Below, piece after piece: positions 10,304 through 17,911 of a stretch of DNA of 44,189 nt. The notes below the pieces were generated by a model that was given only the letters and a program-made list of their open reading frames with translations, had not been told where the DNA came from and did not search any database. Position numbers and translations under genes: made by a program. This DNA is from Candidatus Aenigmatarchaeota archaeon (GTDB taxonomy: Archaea; Aenigmatarchaeota; Aenigmatarchaeia; GW2011-AR5; JACRAC01), in contig JACPJV010000036.1 of assembly GCA_016187395.1 (NCBI GenBank), positions 1-44,189 on the forward strand. Direction: 5' to 3'. Each line of letters begins with the position of its first letter. The first letter of the stretch is position 1.

Positions 10304-10551
10304 TTGACAGCCCCTTTAACATCTTTCTCGCTGACCCCTCTTTTTTTGAAATGAGTCTCTATGTCTTTAGACAAAGATTCAAATTCCGCCTTTAAATCAG
10401 GTATTTTTACCTTTTTGAAAACCACGCCTCCCTTAATCTCGAAAGCCACAAACCTGTCGCTGGTACCGAAGCCTTCCTTTTCCCTTATTTCCTGCGGAAC
10501 CACAAGCTGCCCCTTGGAAGACATCTTGACCAGCTCTTCTTTCATTTCCAT
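10279..10551 (-). CDS. AbrB/SpoVT-type antitoxin
   Basis: MEMKEELVKMSSKGQLVVPQEIREKEGFG; overlaps downstream PIN gene. Confidence 0.85.
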   Translation of the reverse strand: MEMKEELVKMSSKGQLVVPQEIREKEGFGTSDRFVAFEIKGGVVFKKVKIPDLKAEFESLSKDIETHFKKRGVSEKDVKGAVKWARRGQR

Positions 10552-10561
10552 CCTGTTTAAC

Positions 10562-10578
10562 AGTTTAATAGTTAAACT
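10562..10578. promoter_or_regulatory. palindromic operator-like site at VapBC promoter
   Basis: AGTTTAA-TAG-TTAAACT perfect inverted repeat between a TTTAAATA box and the antitoxin start. Confidence 0.5.
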
Positions 10579-10637
10579 ATTTAAAGCTGTTGGCAACCTG
10601 AAGATTTCACCTTTTCTTTTTCTTCCCTTTATAGTAT

Positions 10638-11081
10638 TTAGTAAGCGCCGGCATGGCTGCCGTAATTCGCGTTCCTCCATGAAGCAGAGCCCGTATAATT
10701 GAACCTCACGGGAGGTCTTGAGCGTTCACGCGCATGCGTGCTTGCCTCATGATCCGTAGGATCAATCTCAAATTCCGGTCTGTGTGCATTGTGCCAGCCT
10801 TCATGAAAAACAAGCCTTTCAGGAGTAAGCAGATATTCGAAAATAACTTCCTGCCTTCGCACGCGAGCCCTGTTATCAAGAAGGGTCCATCCGTGAACCC
10901 CTCTTTCAAAATACTGTTCACCTAATTCAACAACATCCACAACATTTCCGGGCTCAGAAGTGACGTTGGCACTGTGCATTTCATACCTGTCTCCGGAGTC
11001 TGATGTTGCTGTGTCATTCTGTTGCCTTTTCCGATCATCCGCCGGATAGTCGTAAACAAAACCTTCATATTTTCCTGCCAT
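10638..11081 (-). CDS. hypothetical protein with HEGWH motif
   Basis: MAGKYEGFVYDYPADD...RLVFHEGWHNAHRPEFEIDPTDHEASTHARE. Confidence 0.6.
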   Translation of the reverse strand: MAGKYEGFVYDYPADDRKRQQNDTATSDSGDRYEMHSANVTSEPGNVVDVVELGEQYFERGVHGWTLLDNRARVRRQEVIFEYLLTPERLVFHEGWHNAHRPEFEIDPTDHEASTHARERSRPPVRFNYTGSASWRNANYGSHAGAY

Positions 11082-11202
11082 ATTTATCCCCTTTGCCGAC
11101 ATCTATTAAAGGGCTTCCTGCAACGCATTCATGCAGGCGGTTTGCCGTCAAAAAGTTAAACTAAAAAGATAACTTTAAATACATTTGTATTAAATTATAA
11201 GC

Positions 11203-11406
11203 ATGAAAATGAAAACACTTGTGAGGACCAGGGCACTTGGAGGCTCCCTTGTGGTCACCGTGCCGAAAGAAATTGTAAAGGAAGAAGGTATTAGGCCGGG
11301 CGAGCTTGTTGAGATAGAAGTGGAAAAAGTTAGGAAATCGTTTTTTGGCGCAGCAAAAGGCGTAGGACCTTTCACGGAAGAAGATGAGATGAAAGCCCAT
11401 GACTGA
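11203..11406 (+). CDS. AbrB/SpoVT-type antitoxin (VapB)
   Basis: MKTLVRTRALGGSLVVTVPKEIVKEEGIRPGELVEIEVEK; TTTAAATA box upstream. Confidence 0.88.
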   Translation: MKMKTLVRTRALGGSLVVTVPKEIVKEEGIRPGELVEIEVEKVRKSFFGAAKGVGPFTEEDEMKAHD

Positions 11407-11791
11407 TTACATAGTTGATGCCTGGGCATGGATAGAATATTTTGACGGCAGCAGGGCGGGCAATAAAATCAGGGATTACATAGAAAGCGGTAGGAACGCC
11501 ATTTTCATATCCTCTGTAACGTTCGCAGAAGTAATAAGCAAATTCCTGAGGACAGGAAGAGATGCTGATGTTGCAATTGAAGGAATCCGCGCCCTGTCCA
11601 GAATTATAAATGCAGACGAAGAACTGGCAGCCTCGGCAGGAAGGCTTCACGCGGGAAACAGAAACAACATCAAAAATTTCGGGCTTGCGGACGCCTTTGT
11701 TCTTGCATCAGCGAGAAAAACAGGCTGCAGGATTCTTACAGGAGATCCGCATTTCGAAGGCTTCAAAGAAGCTGTCATGATAACACGGTAG
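11399..11791 (+). CDS. PIN-domain toxin (VapC)
   Basis: MTDYIVDAWAWIEYFDGS...GLADAFVLASARKTGCRILTGDPHF; overlaps antitoxin by 8 bp. Confidence 0.9.
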   Translation: MTDYIVDAWAWIEYFDGSRAGNKIRDYIESGRNAIFISSVTFAEVISKFLRTGRDADVAIEGIRALSRIINADEELAASAGRLHAGNRNNIKNFGLADAFVLASARKTGCRILTGDPHFEGFKEAVMITR

Positions 11792-11801
11792 AGTGAATCA
11801 A

Positions 11802-12485
11802 TCATTGTTCCAATCCCGCCTCCTTTATCAAAAGCATACCTGACCGTGTATTCGCATCCCAGATTTTTTCCGCCTCCTTCATCGCAATCTTCTTCCTGAA
11901 CATCGGGCATTTGATTACAAGTGTATCAAACTCGCCACCCTCGCCAACAAAAGAAACGCCGTATTTCTTGTTCAGTTTTTCCAGATCTTCCAGCGCTTTT
12001 TTGTCAAGCCTCCTCCCAAGCCAGCTTTCATCCAGCCCCTCAGCTGCGACCGCAACAATTATAATCTCGAAGCCGCTTTCAATCATTTCCTGCACAACCT
12101 GTTTTTGATCAAGCTGCCACAAGGGTGCAATTGACTGAAGTCTCAGTTCTCTGCACAGGTTATCAACCCTGCTCTTCTGATATTGAGAGGCCACTGCACC
12201 CGTCGTTATCCCTTCTATGCCATAGCGTTCTTTCATTTTTCTCAGCAGCCTTTCTAGGTCAGCAAGCTCTTCCTCCTTCTCGCCCTTTGTCTTTTCTATG
12301 ATTATGGGCAATTGCATCGCTTCTGCAACAAGCTTTGTCAGGTTTATATTCGGCACGTGAAACATGTAGCTGTCCTTGTTCTCGGAAACCATCGTGCCCA
12401 GGCATTCTATTGAATGTTCCTTTTCTGCCAGATAAACCGCAAACAGCGAATCCTTGCCGCCGCTTATGAGAGAGCCAAGTTTCAT
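11802..12485 (-). CDS. diphthamide synthesis ATP-dependent ligase / ATP-PPase family protein
   Basis: MKLGSLISGGKDSLFA PP-loop; EGITTGAVASQYQKSRVD; VGEGGEFDTLVIKCPMF. Confidence 0.88.
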   Translation of the reverse strand: MKLGSLISGGKDSLFAVYLAEKEHSIECLGTMVSENKDSYMFHVPNINLTKLVAEAMQLPIIIEKTKGEKEEELADLERLLRKMKERYGIEGITTGAVASQYQKSRVDNLCRELRLQSIAPLWQLDQKQVVQEMIESGFEIIIVAVAAEGLDESWLGRRLDKKALEDLEKLNKKYGVSFVGEGGEFDTLVIKCPMFRKKIAMKEAEKIWDANTRSGMLLIKEAGLEQ

Positions 12486-12540
12486 GTCTGTAGGTAAGGG
12501 GGAAGCATTCTTAATCTTTTCTGCGCAAAGTTATTAGTGA

Positions 12541-12744
12541 TTTGATACGATAGAATCAGATCTTGGTGTTGCATACAAAACATTGGCTGAAAGGGCATTA
12601 GAAAGAGCTCTAGAGGAATATGTTAGGAACAACATGGGTGCTTATGTTGCGAATGCATTTCAAGTTGGGTTTTGGACAGCTGAAGCAAAAATGCATGGAG
12701 AGCCCTGCACTGATCTTAGAAGAAAGCTCAGGATGGAAAAGTGA
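12541..12744 (+). pseudogene. possible gene remnant or gene with non-ATG start
   Basis: Open frame DTIESDLGVAYKTLAERALERALEEYVRNNMGAYVANAFQVGFWTAEAKMHGEPCTDLRRKLRMEK* preceded directly by TGA and without an ATG at its N-terminus. Confidence 0.35.
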
Positions 12745-12774
12745 GTTCTTAACCTTTTCCCGTGTTTAATTCTT

Positions 12775-13143
12775 TTGATCCGTATGGTGGCTGGCGCTGA
12801 ATCTGAGGCAAGGCCTGTGTCGGAATACCTGTATTTTTATCACAAGCACAGGAAAAATTTCAAATATCTTTACTACTGCAAGAACTGCATCATAAACTTT
12901 GATGCAAAGGAGCGTGCAAAGAATTGCGAGAAATGCGGCGGTGATAACATAGTAGAATTGCCAAAAGAGACCGAACTCAAGGGCAAAAAGAAAATGGGTA
13001 TAAGAGATATGATTGAAGGTGTGAAAACCGGAATATATAATGACAAGCAGCAGCGAGCTATTTTCAAAGGGAAGCCTGACGTGCACCTGCTGAGGTTGAA
13101 AATATTATTCCACTACCTCACCATTCCTGGCAAGAGAATTTAA
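12775..13143 (+). CDS. zinc-ribbon protein
   Basis: YYCKNCIINFDAKERAKNCEKCGGDN (CxxC...CxxC). Confidence 0.7.
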   Translation: MIRMVAGAESEARPVSEYLYFYHKHRKNFKYLYYCKNCIINFDAKERAKNCEKCGGDNIVELPKETELKGKKKMGIRDMIEGVKTGIYNDKQQRAIFKGKPDVHLLRLKILFHYLTIPGKRI

Positions 13144-13192
13144 GATCTACGGTGTAAATTATGATAACGAACAGCGGTGAGCAATTTTGATA

Positions 13193-13621
13193 ATGAAATA
13201 TCTCACGATACTTGTACTGGCTATAGTAGTGCTTGCAAGCGGGTGCGTTGGCCAGTACAGTTCTGATACGACCTCTGATACTTATGATACGCAAACACCA
13301 GAAAGTCCTGACACGCAAACACCAGAAAGTCCTGGCCCGCAGTTGCCGGAAGAGGATCTAAGAAGCATGGCTGTAGCTGGTGACACTGTATCACTCAGAG
13401 AATGTGATCCGTATCCGAAAGTTTTGAAGATAGCCGAAGGTGAAAAGATAAAATTCCAGAATCCTGATACGGTACAGCACAGGATATTCCTTGAAGGAGA
13501 TTCGTACAGGATAGAAGGAGGCAGTTACCTGGAAATTATTGCCGAATTCCCTTACGCGAGGGAAATATACAATTATCATTGCGACGATATCCAGAACGCA
13601 GGATATATCATTGTTGAATAA
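13193..13621 (+). CDS. lipoprotein with cupredoxin-like fold (degenerate copper ligands)
   Basis: Lipobox VVLASGC; IAEGEKIKFQNPDTVQHRIFLEG...YNYHCDDIQNAGYIIVE. Confidence 0.65.
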   Translation: MKYLTILVLAIVVLASGCVGQYSSDTTSDTYDTQTPESPDTQTPESPGPQLPEEDLRSMAVAGDTVSLRECDPYPKVLKIAEGEKIKFQNPDTVQHRIFLEGDSYRIEGGSYLEIIAEFPYAREIYNYHCDDIQNAGYIIVE

Positions 13622-13662
13622 GGAATGCAAAATTCCAGCTATAAATATTTGCATTCAAAGTA

Positions 13663-14415
13663 ATGGCTATGAATGCTAAATTTCTCCCTGCGATTCTCAT
13701 TACTCTGGCTCTTTCTGTAAGCGCCTACGCGTTAAGCGTAGACTTCGACCAGAGGCACCAGATTGTACCGATCTCTACAGAGGAAAGTACAAATACTGTA
13801 ATGATTTCCGGAACGGCACTGGATGCATTAGATGAATATACTTATGAAGTTATAGGCCCCGGAGGAACGCAGATTATGAACGGCACAGGAGCCCTCAATG
13901 ACTCTTTATTTTCAATTACAATTGAAATACCAACTGCTGATGATTTTACGGAATTAGGAGTTCCAGCAGCAGGACAGAGAGCAGCCATACCTATGCACGT
14001 ACTTATTACATTCACCGATGCGAATGAGACAAACGAAACGCAGAGATTCCATGCCCACGTGGTTGTTGCTACGAATCTGTTTGATGTAAAAATCCAGAAT
14101 ATGATAAAAAGATTGGAGAATATAGCAGAGCACGCAGAGCGTCTGGAAGTAAGGTTGGAAAGACTTTCTGAAAAAGCAGCGGCAAAAGGCCTGAACGAAA
14201 CCGCAGCTGCGCTTTTTGGCAGCGCGACGCAGGCTCATCTGGTTGCTGAGAGTGCAGAGGACTTGATAGAAAAGATAGAAGCATTAGGAATAGGTGCGTT
14301 TGAAGCAGATGATCTGCGTAATGCTTTGATAGAGTTCAGGGAAGAATTCAGGGAGATGCATCAGTCTCTCAGAGAGATAAGAAATGTCATCGGAGCTTTG
14401 AGAAGAGGAGGATAA
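13663..14415 (+). CDS. secreted coiled-coil protein
   Basis: Signal peptide then long Glu/Arg/Leu-rich C-terminal helices. Confidence 0.8.
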   Translation: MAMNAKFLPAILITLALSVSAYALSVDFDQRHQIVPISTEESTNTVMISGTALDALDEYTYEVIGPGGTQIMNGTGALNDSLFSITIEIPTADDFTELGVPAAGQRAAIPMHVLITFTDANETNETQRFHAHVVVATNLFDVKIQNMIKRLENIAEHAERLEVRLERLSEKAAAKGLNETAAALFGSATQAHLVAESAEDLIEKIEALGIGAFEADDLRNALIEFREEFREMHQSLREIRNVIGALRRGG

Positions 14416-14416
14416 A

Positions 14417-14599
14417 ATGAAGGTATTTTTGTTAATCGCGATCGTGCTTGCAGCCTTTGCAGCTGGTTGTATAAGCCAGACAACGGATTATACTCAAGAG
14501 CCTTCTTCAGATTTCGACCAGGCTGAAAGCTCTATAAATGAAATAGAAGGCGCAGGAGACGTAACCGAAGATCCTGATCTAGATGCATTCGTTTACTAG
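14417..14599 (+). CDS. small acidic lipoprotein
   Basis: MKVFLLIAIVLAAFAAGC lipobox; starts 1 bp after upstream stop; ends with TAG. Confidence 0.7.
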   Translation: MKVFLLIAIVLAAFAAGCISQTTDYTQEPSSDFDQAESSINEIEGAGDVTEDPDLDAFVY

Positions 14600-14604
14600 T
14601 AAAA

Positions 14605-14760
14605 TGGGCCCGGGCGGAGTTTCCGCACAGAAGCCCTTCTGGGCTTCATGCACTATCGAACCGCCAATCTTCTGCACGTCTTCCGCGAACCTTTCTTTGA
14701 TGAAACTTTCTTTCCAAAGAAAGTTTCTAAGCAGACGTCATGCCACTAGACCACGAGCCC
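14605..14760 (-). tRNA. tRNA-Val(GAC) with two introns (anticodon loop 33/34, 48 nt; T-loop, 36 nt)
   Basis: Acceptor GGGCTCG/CGGGCCC+A; D-arm GTCTAGTGGCATGAC; anticodon stem TCTGC/GCAGA; T-stem GGCGG/CCGCC; BHB around anticodon intron ACGT-CTGC-TT^A...GCGG-AA^G-ACGT. Confidence 0.8.
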
Positions 14761-14761
14761 T

Positions 14762-15184
14762 TTACACGAAATTTATAATTTCATGCATATGAAATGCGCT
14801 AATTCCGTTTTTGCGGCACCAATCTGCAAGTTTCCAGTCGTATGTTATGATAACACCTGAAAAAGTATCTGCCAAAATAATTATAGATGCATCTGAAATG
14901 CCAAATTTTTTCATTGCATCTGATTGCAGAATTGCAGTTTTTTCCACATATTTTTCAAAAATTTTTAATAATATTTCTATTTCATCTTCTTCCCAGCCTC
15001 CGAATTTCTCTTCTATAAAATATGCCATTTCTGCAAGTATTTGAGGTGTTATGAAAATATTCTTAGCTCCGAAAAGCTCTCGGAGGACAAATTTTTCAGA
15101 GTCTTCTAAATCTCTTTCCTTCAAATATCTGGTAAAAGTTTTAGTATCAAAAACTAGGAAGCTCTCTTTTAATTGCTCTATCAT
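14762..15184 (-). CDS. PIN-domain protein
   Basis: FLVFDTKTFTRYL...GISDASIIILADTFSGVIITYDWKLADWC; stop codon ends 1 nt before tRNA-Val 5' end. Confidence 0.75.
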   Translation of the reverse strand: MIEQLKESFLVFDTKTFTRYLKERDLEDSEKFVLRELFGAKNIFITPQILAEMAYFIEEKFGGWEEDEIEILLKIFEKYVEKTAILQSDAMKKFGISDASIIILADTFSGVIITYDWKLADWCRKNGISAFHMHEIINFV

Positions 15185-15420
15185 TCTGGATCTCCCCATT
15201 TCTCTACTTTTTTAGTGTACTTGTTAACAATGGCTATTTTGGTTTTCCACTGAATCGTGCCTTCTGGTGAAGGCTCTGGAACTGTAAATCTGACCGTATA
15301 TTTGCCTACCACCGGTTCATCCGATTTTATTTCCTGTATAAAAGCAATAGAGCCTAGTGGATTTGCTGCCAATACCTGATTTTTAACCGCCTGTGAAATT
15401 TCCTTAAGTTCATCTTCCAT
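15181..15420 (-). CDS. hypothetical partner of PIN-domain protein
   Basis: MEDELKEISQAVKNQVLAANPLGSIAFIQEIKSDEPVVGKYTVRFTVPEPSPEGTIQWKTKIAIV...; 4-bp overlap with PIN start. Confidence 0.65.
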   Translation of the reverse strand: MEDELKEISQAVKNQVLAANPLGSIAFIQEIKSDEPVVGKYTVRFTVPEPSPEGTIQWKTKIAIVNKYTKKVEKWGDPE

Positions 15421-15465
15421 TATTATCACCTAACTTAAGAATATCAGCATATTAACTTAAATATT

Positions 15466-15603
15466 GCACCTGTGGTCTAGTGGTATCTGCAAAACAGGCA
15501 CGAAATGATGCGAGCTTCCCAAGAAACTTTTTCGAAAAAAGTTTCATCAAAAATTCAAAGAAGGAAAAAGCTTGCGACCCGGGTTCGATTCCCGGCAGGT
15601 GCA
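15466..15603 (+). tRNA. tRNA-Gly(CCC) with two introns (D-loop 20 nt at 15487-15506; anticodon loop 47 nt at 15522-15568)
   Basis: Acceptor GCACCTG/CAGGTGC+A; T-arm CCGGG-TTCGATT-CCCGG; anticodon stem CGAGC/GCTTG, loop TTCCCAA; BHB TTCC-CA^A ... GGAA-AA^A flanks the anticodon intron. Confidence 0.87.
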
Positions 15604-15618
15604 TCCCTGCGAAAGGTT

Positions 15619-15786
15619 TTGGGAGTTGTCGATTGGATAAAGTCTAAAACAATAGTCGCCTTATCTATTCCGGAGTTCATAGGTATTTCTGTCAATTTCT
15701 ATACTTACTGTGAAGCAAATTTCCAGTACGGATTATTAATTTGGTTCGCATTATCTGTGGTGTCTTCAATAGTGGAAGGGATCTAA
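15619..15786 (+). CDS. possible small membrane protein (TTG start)
   Basis: Frame after the tRNA: LGVVDWIKSKTIVALSIPEFIGISVNFYTYCEANFQYGLLIWFALSVVSSIVEGI; GAAAGG upstream. Confidence 0.35.
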   Translation: MGVVDWIKSKTIVALSIPEFIGISVNFYTYCEANFQYGLLIWFALSVVSSIVEGI

Positions 15787-15790
15787 TGGA

Positions 15791-15811
15791 GGGGAAACCG
15801 TTGGTTTCCCC
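15791..15811. terminator. perfect 9-bp hairpin, putative terminator
   Basis: GGGGAAACC-GTT-GGTTTCCCC just after the 15619..15786 ORF. Confidence 0.45.
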
Positions 15812-15882
15812 TAATTCTACCCTTTCCACTAACAATAATTCGACAACCTCAGGGTTTTAACTGTTTCTGCAATAGATTTCCT

Positions 15883-16419
15883 ATGAACCTCATTGACAGA
15901 GAAAGCAGCATGCTTGTAGTGATAGACGTCCAAGACAGGCTTATGCCTCATATTTCAGACAGCGGGAAAACCATGAAGAATATCGTCAAGCTCCTGAAAT
16001 TTGCCAAAATAGTCGGCCTGCCTCTAATCCTGACTGAGCAGGAAAAACTTGGAACAACCGCGCCGGAAATAAAGGCGCACGCTGAAAGTGCGGTAGTGAA
16101 AAAAGAATTCAACTGCCTTGAGTGCGGCGAATTCCTCGGAAAATTGCGTGCACTGGGCAGGAAAAACCTTGTCATCGCAGGCGTCGAAACGCATATCTGC
16201 GTCATGCAAACGGCGCTGGATGCGATATCCAAAGGCTATAACGTGCACGTGGTTTCCGACGCCACGTCTTCCAGAACAGTTGATGAAAAGAACCTGTCTT
16301 TAGAGCGGATGCGTTCGGCCGGTGTGGTTATCACAACAACAGAAGCCCTGATCTTTGAGCTTCTGAAAAGGGCAGGCACGGACGAGTTCAGGGCTGCGCT
16401 GGAACTAGTGAAGAATTAA
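15883..16419 (+). CDS. isochorismatase-family hydrolase
   Basis: MLVVIDVQDRLMPH...KNLVIAGVETHICVMQTALDA. Confidence 0.92.
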   Translation: MNLIDRESSMLVVIDVQDRLMPHISDSGKTMKNIVKLLKFAKIVGLPLILTEQEKLGTTAPEIKAHAESAVVKKEFNCLECGEFLGKLRALGRKNLVIAGVETHICVMQTALDAISKGYNVHVVSDATSSRTVDEKNLSLERMRSAGVVITTTEALIFELLKRAGTDEFRAALELVKN

Positions 16420-16519
16420 CATCACAATTTTAATTCAAAATGGATCGTGGGTATCTGGACGATTTGATGAGCCTGATTTTTTTATTTCTTTCTTCTAAAA
16501 TGTATTTCCTTTCATGAAT

Positions 16520-16846
16520 TCATCCATTCCTCCACGTGCATTTTGCATTCGCACAGCCGCACTCCGCGCCAAACGCCGGCGCGTTGTAGCACTCGCGGTA
16601 TTCGCATGTTGTTATGATGCTTTCTTCACTGACGCCCTGGCATACCTGGGAAGAACAGCCGCCAACCGTGCAATCGGAATCTTTTGTGCAAGAACTGCCT
16701 GTCGAGAATCCGCAGAAGCCGCCGAGCTCTGCGCCGGCGACTATAAAACCACTTTCTCCGGTCTCTGTGTCCTCCCCTATGGTGCCCTGCCCTATGCAGC
16801 CTGCTGCAACAACAAGAAATGACAAAATAATTATGGTTCTCATTAA
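16520..16846 (-). CDS. cysteine-cluster lipoprotein
   Basis: MRTIIILSFLVVAAGC lipobox; CGFSTGSSCTKDSDCTVGGCSSQVC...CEYRECYNAPAFGAECGCANAKC. Confidence 0.7.
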   Translation of the reverse strand, partial: LMRTIIILSFLVVAAGCIGQGTIGEDTETGESGFIVAGAELGGFCGFSTGSSCTKDSDCTVGGCSSQVCQGVSEESIITTCEYRECYNAPAFGAECGCANAKCTWRNG

Positions 16847-16958
16847 TTTATTTGGTTTGGGAATTTTAAAAGCTGGTTTGGTGGGATTTTTCACGCCCGG
16901 GATTTTCAGGATTTTTATCCTGCTTTGTTCATCAGAATCTTTATCGTTTGTCATCCTT

Positions 16959-17321
16959 TTACGCAATCGCATACGTCGCCAAGCAGTTCGTGCAAGCTAA
17001 TGCGATTATTGTCAATAGTATAACAGCGGCAAGAAACGCCAGCCAGATTTTTCTCTGACCTCTTGACTCAAAAACCCAGACAACAAAAGCGAACCACACA
17101 ATCAGGTACGCAAAGAGCGGAAAGGCAAAGAACGTAAACAGGTTATAGCCAAGAAGATAGAAAGCCCACTCTATGCCGCCCATGCTCGCTCCCAGAAACA
17201 GGGTTGCCCAGATGAGTAAAATTATACCTCTTCGCCCTTTCTCATTCAAGCCCTTATAGTATAGGGCAATCGCAGCCACGCCAGCTATGCCAGCTATCGC
17301 AAGCGCCAAAGCCCAGAGCAT
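16959..17321 (-). CDS. integral membrane protein
   Basis: Several predicted TM segments in MLWALALAIAGIAGVAAIALYYKG... Confidence 0.65.
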   Translation of the reverse strand: MLWALALAIAGIAGVAAIALYYKGLNEKGRRGIILLIWATLFLGASMGGIEWAFYLLGYNLFTFFAFPLFAYLIVWFAFVVWVFESRGQRKIWLAFLAAVILLTIIALACTNCLATYAIA

Positions 17322-17373
17322 ATGTCCCTTGTTTTCGCAAACAATATAAATGAAATCTGGACATCTATCTGAC

Positions 17374-17679
17374 ATGAGCGGATATTTGCAGCTGTTGCTA
17401 GGCGAAAGCGCCCTGGTAGGCGCAGGCTATCTTGTTATTGATTTCATCATGGCCGGAGCAATGCGCGATTGGGAACCTTCCTTTGACAGAGATATGCCTC
17501 AGTATTCTGTTGGAGAAAGAGCAAGACGTCTGGAGTCAGCATGCGGCAGGCCAACAGGACCTTTTACCTGCCGCGCCTTGAGATATTTGCGAGGCAGATA
17601 CATATCCATGCCTGAACCTGAGATTACTGAAGTATCGTCTGCCGAGCCTGTTCCTTTCGCAGCTACTGCAGCGCCCTGA
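17374..17679 (+). CDS. hypothetical protein
   Basis: MSGYLQLLLGESALVGAGYLVIDFIMAGAMRDWEPS... Confidence 0.5.
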   Translation: MSGYLQLLLGESALVGAGYLVIDFIMAGAMRDWEPSFDRDMPQYSVGERARRLESACGRPTGPFTCRALRYLRGRYISMPEPEITEVSSAEPVPFAATAAP

Positions 17680-17681
17680 GG

Positions 17682-17743
17682 CTTTGCATCTAAAGTTCAT
17701 GTTGCACCTAAAGTCGGAGATTTAGACTACTTTAAGTGCAAAG
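17682..17743. repeat. inverted/direct repeat cluster (alternative hairpins)
   Basis: CTTTGCATCTAAAGT and GTTGCACCTAAAGT both complementary to ACTTTAAGTGCAAAG. Confidence 0.6.
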
Positions 17744-17755
17744 CTGCGCCTTAAC

Positions 17756-17911
17756 AGGTTCTGTCAATTAAAAGCATGATGGAACAATTTTCAGCCCATC
17801 CCTGGGGTGGGGGCTGAAAATTGTAAATAAATGACCCGTTCTGACGTTTTTCTTCGCCTCACCCAAAAAGGCGAAGAAAAATGAAGTTTCATTTGCTAAG
17901 TTGACAGAACC
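17756..17911. mobile_element. MITE-like element, IS6-family-like ends
   Basis: TIRs GGTTCTGTCAA (17757-17767) / TTGACAGAACC (17901-17911); flanking 8-bp direct repeats GCCTTAAC (17748-17755, 17912-17919); two internal 13-bp hairpins. Confidence 0.75.

Noticed and set aside
13282-13332. Short tandem repeat considered as CRISPR
   Set aside because: Only two adjacent units inside a lipoprotein linker, no spacers; no CRISPR array found in the window.
15505-15786. ORF-track CDS of 93 aa
   Set aside because: Its first ~33 codons lie inside the tRNA-Gly gene and its intron; only the part after ~15619 can be a gene.
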